Source: FEN-1250 sp039918615
GTDB lineage: Bacteria > Gemmatimonadota > Gemmatimonadetes > Gemmatimonadales > Gemmatimonadaceae
Length of the DNA stretch: 9,018 bases
Direction of reading: 5' to 3'
Assembly (NCBI GenBank): GCA_039918615.1
Contig: JBDSHG010000102.1
Location: forward strand, 1-9,018
This document shows positions 1 through 6,614 of this stretch, one piece after another. Every line of letters starts with the position of its first letter. The stretch's first letter is position 1. Under the pieces are notes generated by a model that saw only the letters and a program-made list of their open reading frames with translations, did no database searches and was not told the origin of the DNA. A program made the position numbers and the translations under genes.

Positions 1-583
1 GCTCCTCGGCATCGTCATCTTCTACTTCGCCTGGGATCCCACAGCGGTCTCGGCGGTCGATCTGGCGCCTGGCGTGCTCTGGGGGATCTTCACCTTCTCG
101 GGGCTGCTCGGCCTGCAGCGATCCTTCAGTATCGAGCAAGCCGATCGCGCCATCGACGCCCTCCTTGGCGCTCCGATCCCGCGCGAATCGATCTATCTCG
201 GCAAGGCGATGGCGAATCTCGTCTTCGTCGCGGCCGTTCAGGTCATTGCGATTCCCGCGGTGCAGCTCTTTTATGGAGTGCCGCTGCTCGAGCACGCCGG
301 CACGCTCGCGGTCATCGCGCTGCTCGCCGCCATCGGGTTGGTCGCGGTCGGCACGCTGTTCAGCGCGATGGCCGTGAACACGAAGCTGGCCGAGATGCTC
401 CTTCCGGTGCTGTCGCTGCCGTTCTTCGTGCCGATCGTGATCCCCGCGGCGCAGGCGACGGCCCGGCTGCTCTCCGGTCGCCCTGAGAGTGAGCTCGTGG
501 GATGGCTTAAATTGCTGATCGCTTTCGATATTGTATTCGTAGCCGCGTGCACGCTCGCGTTCCCATTCACGATCGAGGAATGA
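1..583 (+). CDS. ccmB: CcmB, heme exporter membrane subunit (5' end missing)
   Basis: This is the integral membrane subunit of the CcmABCD transporter-like complex, which with CcmC makes heme available to CcmE during c-type cytochrome maturation. The reading frame is open from base 2 and gives about 193 residues before the TGA at 581-583. CcmB is usually about 220 residues, so roughly the first 25-30 are outside the window. Visible family features are the PGVLWGIFTFSGLLGLQRSF-like segment (from base 71), the following E-x-x-D/A-I-D-ALL-AP block, and several hydrophobic helices, with a final helix ending in FPFTIEE. The stop overlaps the ATG of ccmC (ATGA, 580-583), so the two are probably translationally coupled. 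The ATP-binding partner CcmA would be expected upstream. Identification rests on motif recognition and on the adjacent ccmC and ccmD. Confidence 0.9.
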   Translation, partial: LLGIVIFYFAWDPTAVSAVDLAPGVLWGIFTFSGLLGLQRSFSIEQADRAIDALLGAPIPRESIYLGKAMANLVFVAAVQVIAIPAVQLFYGVPLLEHAGTLAVIALLAAIGLVAVGTLFSAMAVNTKLAEMLLPVLSLPFFVPIVIPAAQATARLLSGRPESELVGWLKLLIAFDIVFVAACTLAFPFTIEE

Positions 584-1293
584 CCAGTCCCTCTGCAGCA
601 ACGGCCGCCAACGGCGCGCCGACGAAGCGAGCCAGCATCGACTGGCTCTTTCTCATCGCCGTGCTGGCGATCGCCGCCGCACTCGTGCGCGTGATCTACT
701 TCACGCCGTTCGAAGCGGTGCAGGGACCTGCGCAGAAGATCTTCTATCTGCATCTCCCCGCCGCGCTCGAGGCCTTCATGGCGTTCGGCGTCGTCGCGCT
801 CGCGGGGATGGGCTACCTCTGGCTCGGCGACCTGCGCCTCGATCGCGCAGCCGAGAGCTCGGCGGAAGTCGGCGTGATCTTCACCACCGTCGTCCTGATC
901 ACGGGCCCGATGTGGGCGCGCCCCGTGTGGGGAACGTGGTGGACGTGGGACGCCCGTCTCACGCTCACTCTCTTCCTCTGGTTCATCTACGTGGGCTATC
1001 TCGTGCTGCGCGGTGCGATCGACGATCGCGCCCTCCGCGCGCGCTACGCGGCGGTGCTCGGCATTCTCGGCTCGCTGCTGATCCCGTTCATTCATCTCAG
1101 TGTCTATCTCTTTCGCACGCTCCATCCGCGGCCGATCGTGATCAAGCCGAGCGCGCCGTCGCTACCGCCGGAAATGCTGACGACGCTCGTCATCTCGTTC
1201 GTCGCCTTCACGCTCTTCTACCTCGCGCTCGTACGCCAGCGCTATCGCCTGGCCACAGAGAGGGATCTGCTCGAGCTCGAGGAGGGCCGCTGA
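580..1293 (+). CDS. ccmC: CcmC, heme-handling cytochrome c maturation protein
   Basis: A 237-residue polytopic membrane protein of the heme handling protein family. CcmC binds heme at the outer face of the cytoplasmic membrane and passes it to the chaperone CcmE. The diagnostic tryptophan-rich WWD signature is present as WGTWWTWDARLT (residues 117-128). It is flanked by the two histidines expected to be axial heme ligands: H58 in FYLHLPAA and H182 in FRTLHPRP. An additional H172 lies in the same last loop/helix region. About six hydrophobic segments can be seen, the usual number. The ATG at 580 was chosen because it overlaps the ccmB stop. An in-frame GTG at 547 would add 11 residues lying entirely inside ccmB. 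A GAGGA lies directly against the ATG, too close to act as a normal ribosome binding site, so coupling to ccmB is more likely. Confidence 0.95.
   Translation: MTSPSAATAANGAPTKRASIDWLFLIAVLAIAAALVRVIYFTPFEAVQGPAQKIFYLHLPAALEAFMAFGVVALAGMGYLWLGDLRLDRAAESSAEVGVIFTTVVLITGPMWARPVWGTWWTWDARLTLTLFLWFIYVGYLVLRGAIDDRALRARYAAVLGILGSLLIPFIHLSVYLFRTLHPRPIVIKPSAPSLPPEMLTTLVISFVAFTLFYLALVRQRYRLATERDLLELEEGR
1279..1286 (+). promoter_or_regulatory. Ribosome binding site of ccmD
   Basis: GAGGAGGG sits inside the last codons of ccmC and ends seven bases before the ATG at 1293. It is the best Shine-Dalgarno match noticed in the window. It is the main support, beyond its protein sequence, for the short downstream reading frame being a translated gene. 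Confidence 0.7.
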
Positions 1294-1427
1294 TGCCACA
1301 CAACGAGAGCTACTATTACGCCGCGTATTTCGCGGCGATCGGCATCTACCTGCTGTACACGATCAGCCTGATGCGCCGCCGTCTGACCATCGCGAAGCGG
1401 CGGCTTGCGCTCCGTCGCGAGCGCTGA
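1293..1427 (+). CDS. ccmD: CcmD-like small membrane protein
   Basis: A 44-residue protein. Its layout matches CcmD, the small single-pass subunit that helps release holo-CcmE from the CcmABC complex. A short polar start (MPHNES) is followed by an aromatic hydrophobic segment of about 20 residues (roughly 7-27, with YYYAAYF and IYLLYTISLM), then a strongly basic cytoplasmic tail (RRRLTIAKRRLALRRER). CcmD proteins are poorly conserved in sequence, so the call rests on size, the one-helix-plus-arginine-tail pattern and the position directly after ccmC. The ATG overlaps the ccmC stop (TGATG, 1291-1295) and has a strong ribosome binding site. The gene is short enough to be missed by automatic annotation. 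No ccmE or ccmF follows; the next gene belongs to tetrapyrrole synthesis. Confidence 0.8.
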   Translation: MPHNESYYYAAYFAAIGIYLLYTISLMRRRLTIAKRRLALRRER

Positions 1428-1437
1428 CGCCGCCGAG

Positions 1438-2979
1438 ATGACCGCGACCCTCGGCGCCGTGTATCTCGTCGGCGCCGGTCCGGGCGATCCCGGACTCCTG
1501 ACCGTGCGCGGGCGCGAGCTGCTCGCGGCGTGCGACACGATCGTCTACGACGCGCTGGTGAATCCCGTGCTCGTCGACGATGCGTGGATCGGGCGCGCGC
1601 GTGAGGCGGAGAAGATCTTCGTCGGCAAGCGCGGCGGCGCGCCGTCGATGGAGCAAAACGCGATCACCGCGCTGATCCTGAAGCTCGCTCGCGAGGGGAA
1701 GCGCGTGGTGCGGCTCAAGGGGGGCGATCCGATGGTCTTCGGGCGCGGTGGCGAGGAGGCCATCGCGCTCGCGGATGCGGGGATCATCTTCGAGGTCGTA
1801 CCGGGGATCACGGCGGGCGTCGCCGCGCCTGCGTACGCCGGCATTCCCGTCACCCATCGCGGCGTATCGACGTCAGTCACCTTCATCACCGGACACGAGG
1901 ACCCGGGGAAGGATCGCGATCAGACCGACTGGTCCGCGCTCGCGCGCGCGGGCGGGACGCTCGTGCTGTACATGGGCGTGAGCCGCCTCGCGAAGATCGC
2001 CACCGCGCTCATCGCAGGCGGACGCTCGCCGGAAACTCCGGCGGCGATCATCGAGTGGGGGACCTATCCGCGGCAGCGCACCGTCGTCGCGACGCTCGCG
2101 ACGCTCGCCGAAACCGCCGCGCGCGAGAAGGTGATCGCGCCGTCGATCGCGATCGTCGGCGACGTCGTGAAGCTGCGCGCCGAGATGAGTTGGTTCGACC
2201 GCCGCCCGCTCTTCGGCCGCACGATCGTCGTCACGCGCGCGCGCGAGCAGGCGTCGCAGCTGCGCACGACGCTCGAGATCGCGGGCGCCACAGTGATCGA
2301 GGCGCCGGCGATCCGCATCGAGGCGCTCGACCAGACTCCGCTGCGCGCGGCGCTCGGTAAGCTCGCTGCCTATCAGTGGCTCGTCGTCACCAGCCGCAAC
2401 GCAGTCGACCTGCTCTGGGCCGCGCTGCGCGACCTCGACCTCGACGCACGCGCCCTCGCGGCGCTGAAGATCTGCGCCGTCGGTCCCGCGACCGCCGAGG
2501 CGCTGCTCGCGCGCGGGCTCGCCGTCGACGTCATCCCCGATCGGTACGTCGCCGAGGGCGTGATCGAGAAGCTCCGGGCGCGCAGCGATGTGCGCGGCAC
2601 GCGCGTACTCTTCGCGCGCGCGGCCGGCGCGCGCGAGCTCCTCCCGGCGGCGCTGCGCGAGATGGGCGCAGAGATCGACGAGATCGAGATCTATCGCTCC
2701 GTTCCCGATCTCTCCGGGCTCGACAGGCTCGTCGAGGCACTCGACGAGAGCAGCATAGACCTCGTCACCTTCACCTCGGCGTCCACCGTCCGGCACTTCG
2801 TCGATGCCCTCGGACCCGAGCGCGCACGCACAGTGCGCGGCGCGTCGATCGGGCCGGTGACCAGCGACGAGGCGCGCAAGCTCGGCGTGCCGATCGAGAT
2901 CGAGGCGAGCGAGTCGACGATCCCCTCGCTCGTGCAGGCGATCATGACGCATCTCGGCACGTCGAGTGCGCGGCAATGA
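1438..2979 (+). CDS. cobA-hemD: Fused uroporphyrinogen-III C-methyltransferase / uroporphyrinogen-III synthase
   Basis: A 513-residue two-domain cytoplasmic enzyme. Residues about 5-245 are the SAM-dependent methyltransferase (CobA/SUMT) that turns uroporphyrinogen III into precorrin-2, the entry to siroheme and cobalamin. Seen here are VGAGPGDP (11-18), VRLKGGDP plus FGRGGEE (from 91), the VVPGITAG and AYAGIPVTHRG segments, FITGHED and the late PRQRTVV motif. From about residue 252 (RRPLFGRTIVVTRA) the chain is a HemD domain, which cyclises hydroxymethylbilane to uroporphyrinogen III. It shows LVVTSRNAV, ICAVGPATAEAL, VLFARAAGARELL, FTSASTVRHF and IGPVTSDEARKLG. Fusions of this kind are known in several phyla. 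ATG 1438 is preferred because VYLVGAGPGDP then starts at the normal distance. A TTG at 1405 would add 11 residues and overlap ccmD. No strong ribosome binding site is visible. Confidence 0.95.
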   Translation: MTATLGAVYLVGAGPGDPGLLTVRGRELLAACDTIVYDALVNPVLVDDAWIGRAREAEKIFVGKRGGAPSMEQNAITALILKLAREGKRVVRLKGGDPMVFGRGGEEAIALADAGIIFEVVPGITAGVAAPAYAGIPVTHRGVSTSVTFITGHEDPGKDRDQTDWSALARAGGTLVLYMGVSRLAKIATALIAGGRSPETPAAIIEWGTYPRQRTVVATLATLAETAAREKVIAPSIAIVGDVVKLRAEMSWFDRRPLFGRTIVVTRAREQASQLRTTLEIAGATVIEAPAIRIEALDQTPLRAALGKLAAYQWLVVTSRNAVDLLWAALRDLDLDARALAALKICAVGPATAEALLARGLAVDVIPDRYVAEGVIEKLRARSDVRGTRVLFARAAGARELLPAALREMGAEIDEIEIYRSVPDLSGLDRLVEALDESSIDLVTFTSASTVRHFVDALGPERARTVRGASIGPVTSDEARKLGVPIEIEASESTIPSLVQAIMTHLGTSSARQ

Positions 2980-3007
2980 TGCCCCTCGCCTCCGCTAGCT
3001 TTCGCGC

Positions 3008-3967
3008 ATGACCGACACCGTCCGCATTGCGACGCGCGCCTCCGAGCTCGCGCTCCGCCAGGCGCGCATGGTGCAGGCGGCACTCGAGGCGCGCGGCACG
3101 CAGTCGGAGCTCGTCACCTTCAAGACCGTGGGAGACAGGAAGCTCGACGAGTCGCTGAGCAAGATCGGCGCGAAGGGGCTCTTCACGAAGGAGCTCGAAG
3201 ACGCGCTCATCGCCGGGAAGGTCGACTGCTGCGTGCACTCGCTCAAGGATCTCCCCACCGACATGCCTGAGGGGCTCGCGATCATCGCGATGCTGGAGCG
3301 CGAAGACCCGCGCGATGTGCTCGTCGTCAATGACAGGATCTTTACCGAGTCGCTCGACGATCTTCCGCGCGGCTGCCGCGTCGGCACGTCCAGCCTGCGA
3401 CGGCGCGCGCAGCTGCTCCATCGCCGCTCCGATCTCGAGGTCGTCGAGCTGCGCGGCAACGTGCCGACGCGGCTGCGCAAGGTCGACGAAGGGCAGGTGC
3501 ACGCCGCGATTCTCGCGGGTGCGGGGCTCAAGCGCCTCGAAGCCGAGCAGCGCATCGACGCGTGGCTCGATGCGCCGGCGTGGCTCCCGGCGGCGGGACA
3601 GGGCGTGATCGCGGTCGAGGCGCGCGAGGACGATGCGTGCATGCGCGAGCTCCTCGCGTCGATCCACCACGCGCCGAGCGCCTTTGCGGCGAATGCCGAG
3701 CGGTCGCTGCTCGCGGCGCTCGATGGCGGATGCCAGGTGCCGATCGGCGCGCTGCTGATCGGGGAGGGCGCCAACGCGCTGCTCCATGCACTCGTGAGCG
3801 ACCTGCACGGCAAGCAGCTGCTGCGCGGTTCGCTCGGGGTCGGCGAGCAGACGGCAGAGGAGGTCGGACAGGCCCTCGCCGCGCAAATGCGCCGTGACGG
3901 CGCGATGGAAATTCTCGCCGGTGTGCGCGCGGACGCCGCGAAGATCCCCTCTCCGCAGCCGGAATAG
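3008..3967 (+). CDS. hemC: Hydroxymethylbilane synthase (porphobilinogen deaminase)
   Basis: A 319-residue cytoplasmic enzyme that joins four porphobilinogen molecules into hydroxymethylbilane, the substrate of the HemD domain encoded just upstream. Length is normal for the family. The catalytic aspartate is in the HSLKDLP motif (D81). The substrate and cofactor binding arginines are in GTSSLRRRAQL (126-136) and in ELRGNVPTRL (148-157). The cysteine that carries the dipyrromethane cofactor is C242 in DGGCQVPIGA. WLPAAGQGVIAVEAR (192-206) is also typical. ATG 3008 gives the expected N-terminus (RIATRASELALRQA). The gap after cobA-hemD is 28 bases with no clear ribosome binding site, but an 11-codon reading frame bridges it (see findings). 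Confidence 0.96.
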   Translation: MTDTVRIATRASELALRQARMVQAALEARGTQSELVTFKTVGDRKLDESLSKIGAKGLFTKELEDALIAGKVDCCVHSLKDLPTDMPEGLAIIAMLEREDPRDVLVVNDRIFTESLDDLPRGCRVGTSSLRRRAQLLHRRSDLEVVELRGNVPTRLRKVDEGQVHAAILAGAGLKRLEAEQRIDAWLDAPAWLPAAGQGVIAVEAREDDACMRELLASIHHAPSAFAANAERSLLAALDGGCQVPIGALLIGEGANALLHALVSDLHGKQLLRGSLGVGEQTAEEVGQALAAQMRRDGAMEILAGVRADAAKIPSPQPE

Positions 3968-3981
3968 CGACATGAAAGAAT

Positions 3982-4000
3982 TACTTGACTCAGTCAACTA
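3982..4000. promoter_or_regulatory. 19-bp inverted repeat, probable repressor operator before hemB
   Basis: TACTTGACTCAGTCAACTA reads as two half sites, TTGACT (3985-3990) and AGTCAA (3992-3997), around one central base. The symmetry continues after one mismatch (C/C at 3984 and 3998) with TA and TA, so 8 of 9 pairs match. It lies in a 31-base stretch (3974-4004) that I count at 10 G/C, strikingly AT-rich for this sequence, and ends 6 bases before the hemB ATG. The length and TTGAC/GTCAA half sites resemble operators of MarR-family dimers; that assignment is inference. TTGACT also resembles a -35 box, but no matching -10 box at usual spacing was found. I noticed no second copy in the window. 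Confidence 0.55.
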
Positions 4001-4006
4001 TTAGCG

Positions 4007-4984
4007 ATGATGCCATCCTTTCCCGAATATCGTTCGCGGCGACTTCGTCGCACCGAGCCGCTGCGCAAGCTGATTCAGGAGACCCACCTCTCCGCGTCGC
4101 AGCTCGTGCTCCCGCTCTTCGTGCGCTCCGGCTCCAACGTGCGCAAAGCCGTCGGCTCGATGCCCGGAGTCTTCCAGCTCTCCGTCGACGAGATGCTGCG
4201 CGAGGCAGATGAGGCGAGCGAGGAGGGCGTCGGCGGCGTCATCCTCTTCGGCCTCCCAGACACCAAGGACGCCACCGGATCCTCGGCCTGGGATGAGAAG
4301 GGGCCGGTTCCCACCGCCGTGCGCGAGCTCAAGCAGAAGTTCCCGCAGCTCGTCGTGATCACCGACGTCTGCATGTGCGAGTACACCGACCACGGCCACT
4401 GCGGAATCCTCCGCGATGGCGAAGTCGACAACGATGCGACTCTCGAGCTCCTCTCCCGCGCGTCGCTCGTACACGCGGCCGCGGGTGCGGACATCGTCGC
4501 GCCGAGCGACATGATGGACGGCCGCGTCGGCGCGATCCGGCGCGCGCTCGACGCACAGAAGCTCACCAGCACCGCGATCCTCGCCTACGCGGCGAAGTAC
4601 GCCTCGGCATTCTATGGCCCGTTTCGCGAAGCTGCCGAGTCGACGCCGCAATCCGGCGACCGCCGCGGCTATCAGTTGGACGCCGCGAACGCCGACGAGG
4701 CGATGCGCGAAGTGTGGCTCGACATCGAAGAGGGCGCGGACGCGATCATGGTCAAGCCGGCGGGGCCGTATCTCGACATCGTCGCGCGCGTGAAGCAGGA
4801 GACGGGCTACCCTGTTGCTGCCTATCAGGTGAGTGGCGAGTACGCTATGCTTCTTGCAGCAGCCGAGCGTGGCTGGATCGACCGCGAGCGCGCGATGCTC
4901 GAGTCGCTGATGGGCATTCGGCGCGCCGGCGCGGACGTCATTCTCACTTACTTCGCGACCGAGACCGCGCGACTCCTCTCATGA
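4007..4984 (+). CDS. hemB: Delta-aminolevulinic acid dehydratase (porphobilinogen synthase)
   Basis: A 325-residue enzyme that condenses two 5-aminolevulinate molecules into porphobilinogen, which feeds HemC upstream. The chain shows the cysteine-rich metal site DVCMCEYTDHGHCG (120-133) with C122, C124 and C132. This indicates the zinc-dependent rather than the aspartate-rich magnesium-type active site. The two Schiff-base lysines are K197 in AAKYASAFYGPFR and K250 in MVKPAGPYLD. Length and N-terminus (RSRRLRRTEPLRKLIQET) are typical. Two ATG codons lie in tandem (4007 and 4010) and either could start translation. No Shine-Dalgarno sequence is evident. The gap to hemC is only 39 bases but contains the operator-like palindrome, so hemB and the genes behind it may be controlled separately. 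The stop overlaps the ATG of the next gene. Confidence 0.97.
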   Translation: MMPSFPEYRSRRLRRTEPLRKLIQETHLSASQLVLPLFVRSGSNVRKAVGSMPGVFQLSVDEMLREADEASEEGVGGVILFGLPDTKDATGSSAWDEKGPVPTAVRELKQKFPQLVVITDVCMCEYTDHGHCGILRDGEVDNDATLELLSRASLVHAAAGADIVAPSDMMDGRVGAIRRALDAQKLTSTAILAYAAKYASAFYGPFREAAESTPQSGDRRGYQLDAANADEAMREVWLDIEEGADAIMVKPAGPYLDIVARVKQETGYPVAAYQVSGEYAMLLAAAERGWIDRERAMLESLMGIRRAGADVILTYFATETARLLS

Positions 4985-6036
4985 AATTCCGCACATTTCC
5001 GGGCACCGGTGTCAGCGTAAGCGAAGTCGGCTTCGGACTCTGGACTCTCGCCACCGGCTGGTGGGGCGATGTCACCGACGAGCAGGCGATCGCGATGCTG
5101 CGTCGCTCACTCGATGAGAACGGCGTCACCTTCTTCGATGCCGCCGACGCGTACGGCAACGGCCGCAGCGAGCGCCAGCTCGCGTCCGCGTTCAAGGGTC
5201 GTCGCAGCGAAGTCGTCTACGGCACCAAGATCGGCTACGACATCTACGACGAAGAAGCCGCGAAGGCGCGCCGCGGACAGAGCGAGCTTCCGCAGCGCTT
5301 CGAGCCCAAGTTCATGCGCCACGCCGTCGACAAGTGCCTCGAGCGCCTCGAGACCGACTACATCGATGTGATTCAGCTCCACAACATCAAGATGGAGCAC
5401 GTGCGCGATCCGCAGATCTGGGAGACGATGCGCGAGCTCGTGCGCGAGGGGAAAATTCGCGCGTGGGGCGCCGCCTTCGGGCCCGCGATCGGTTGGCTGT
5501 ATGAAGCGGTCGAGCTGGTCGAGCGCGAGCCCGACATCAACACCATCCAGATGATCTGGAACATCATCGAGCAGCATCCGGGCACGGCGATGCTCGATGC
5601 CGCTCGCGAGCACGCGCCCGACTGCGTCTTCAACGTCCGCGTGACCCACGCCTCCGGGATGCTCGAAGGGAAATACACCGAGGATACGGTGTTCGGCGAG
5701 AACGATCACCGCCGCCATCGGCCGCACTCGTGGCTCATCAACGGCGTCCAGAAGGTCCGCACTCTCGACTTTCTCACGAAGCGCATGACGCTCGGCCAAG
5801 CCGCCCTCAAGTGGCTCCTCGCCGATCCGCTCATCGTGACGACCCTTCCGAACATCTACGACAACGAACAGCTCGACGAGTTCGCGGCCGCGAGCGATCT
5901 CCCCGATCTCTCCCCCAGCGACATGGAGAAGATCGCCGAGCTCAACACGGTGAACTTCGGCATCGCCGATGAGACGCAGGCGTACAAGGGCACGATGCAT
6001 CGCGACAATGCGCAGGCGGCGGAGTCCGTGCGTTGA
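4981..6036 (+). CDS. Aldo/keto reductase, substrate unknown
   Basis: A 351-residue protein of the aldo/keto reductase superfamily, NADPH-dependent (alpha/beta)8-barrel oxidoreductases acting on carbonyl groups. The catalytic tetrad is intact: D53 and Y58 in FFDAADAYGNGRSE, K83 in VYGTKIGYD, and H134 in DVIQLHN. The N-terminus (FPGTGVSVSEVGFGLWTLA) and the late WLLADPLIVTTLPNIYDNEQLDE block are also family-like. It is somewhat longer than many members. A charged segment at about 87-110 after the catalytic lysine and a polar tail after about 325 account for the excess. The ATG overlaps the hemB stop (ATGA, 4981-4984), so it is probably co-translated with hemB. The open frame extends far upstream through hemB in another frame, but that part is very arginine-rich and is a shadow. 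Substrate and any link to heme synthesis cannot be judged from the sequence. Confidence 0.9.
   Translation: MKFRTFPGTGVSVSEVGFGLWTLATGWWGDVTDEQAIAMLRRSLDENGVTFFDAADAYGNGRSERQLASAFKGRRSEVVYGTKIGYDIYDEEAAKARRGQSELPQRFEPKFMRHAVDKCLERLETDYIDVIQLHNIKMEHVRDPQIWETMRELVREGKIRAWGAAFGPAIGWLYEAVELVEREPDINTIQMIWNIIEQHPGTAMLDAAREHAPDCVFNVRVTHASGMLEGKYTEDTVFGENDHRRHRPHSWLINGVQKVRTLDFLTKRMTLGQAALKWLLADPLIVTTLPNIYDNEQLDEFAAASDLPDLSPSDMEKIAELNTVNFGIADETQAYKGTMHRDNAQAAESVR
6021..6024 (+). promoter_or_regulatory. Ribosome binding site supporting the TTG start of ppa
   Basis: GGAG within the 3' end of the aldo/keto reductase gene lies eight bases before the TTG at 6033. It supports that rare start codon as the real beginning of the pyrophosphatase. 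Confidence 0.5.
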
Positions 6037-6578
6037 TCCACCCATGGCACGGCATTCCGGCGGGATCGCATCCGCCGGAAAAGGTCACTGCGGTCATCGA
6101 GATTCCGAGCGGCAGCCGCAACAAGTACGAGCTCGACAAGGATTCCGGTCTCTTTCGCCTCGATCGCGTACTCTACTCGGCGGTGCACTATCCGGCCGAC
6201 TACGGCTTCATCCCGCGCACGCTCGCCGAGGACAACGATCCGGCGGATATTCTCGTGCTCCTGAACGAGCCGACGTTCCCTGGATGTCAGATCGATGCGC
6301 GGCCGATCGGCGTGCTGCGCATGACGGATCGCGGCGAGGCGGACGACAAGATCCTCGCCGTGCCGAGCAACGATCCGTTCTACGAGGAATACTTCGACAT
6401 CGCGGACATTCCGCAGCACTATCTGAAGGAAGTCGAGCACTTCTTCCATATCTACAAGGATCTGGAGGGAAAGCGCGTGCAGACGATCGGATGGGAGCAG
6501 GCGCCGAAGGCAATCCAGATCATCCGCGAGTCGATCGAGCGATACAACGACAAGTATGTCGCTCCGAGCGGTCCCTGA
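6033..6578 (+). CDS. ppa: Inorganic pyrophosphatase, family I
   Basis: A 181-residue soluble enzyme that hydrolyses pyrophosphate to phosphate and so pulls biosynthetic reactions forward. By alignment from memory to E. coli PPase, expected active-site residues are E23, K31 and E33 in VIEIPSGSRNKYELD, R45, Y53 and Y57 in HYPADYGFIPRT, the metal-binding D67, D69 and D72 in EDNDPADIL, and D99, D104 and K106 in MTDRGEADDKILAVP. Position 71 is alanine where the family signature normally has a larger hydrophobic residue. The start is TTG: no ATG or GTG codon gives a complete N-terminus, and the TTG overlaps the preceding stop (TTGA, 6033-6036) behind a GGAG. The N-terminal HPWHGIPAG stretch before the core is retained by this start. 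Pyrophosphatase is housekeeping, so its place in this cluster need not imply a tetrapyrrole role. Confidence 0.95.
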   Translation: MIHPWHGIPAGSHPPEKVTAVIEIPSGSRNKYELDKDSGLFRLDRVLYSAVHYPADYGFIPRTLAEDNDPADILVLLNEPTFPGCQIDARPIGVLRMTDRGEADDKILAVPSNDPFYEEYFDIADIPQHYLKEVEHFFHIYKDLEGKRVQTIGWEQAPKAIQIIRESIERYNDKYVAPSGP

Positions 6579-6614
6579 CTCACGGTTTTCGATCGACCCT
6601 CGCAGGCGGATGAA

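Noticed and set aside
1873..2976. Minus-strand frame of 367 codons opposite cobA-hemD
   Set aside because: It is a mirror of the biased codons of cobA-hemD; its composition is almost only charged residues plus Ala, Gly and Leu, with no motif.
3985..4004. TTGACT...TATTAG as a -35/-10 promoter for hemB
   Set aside because: The two hexamers are only 8 bases apart, far from the usual 16-18, so they cannot be paired; the inverted repeat is the better explanation.
4375..4980. Upstream extension of the aldo/keto reductase frame through hemB
   Set aside because: The added about 200 residues are Arg-rich shadow sequence of hemB; the reductase fold begins at the ATG at 4981.
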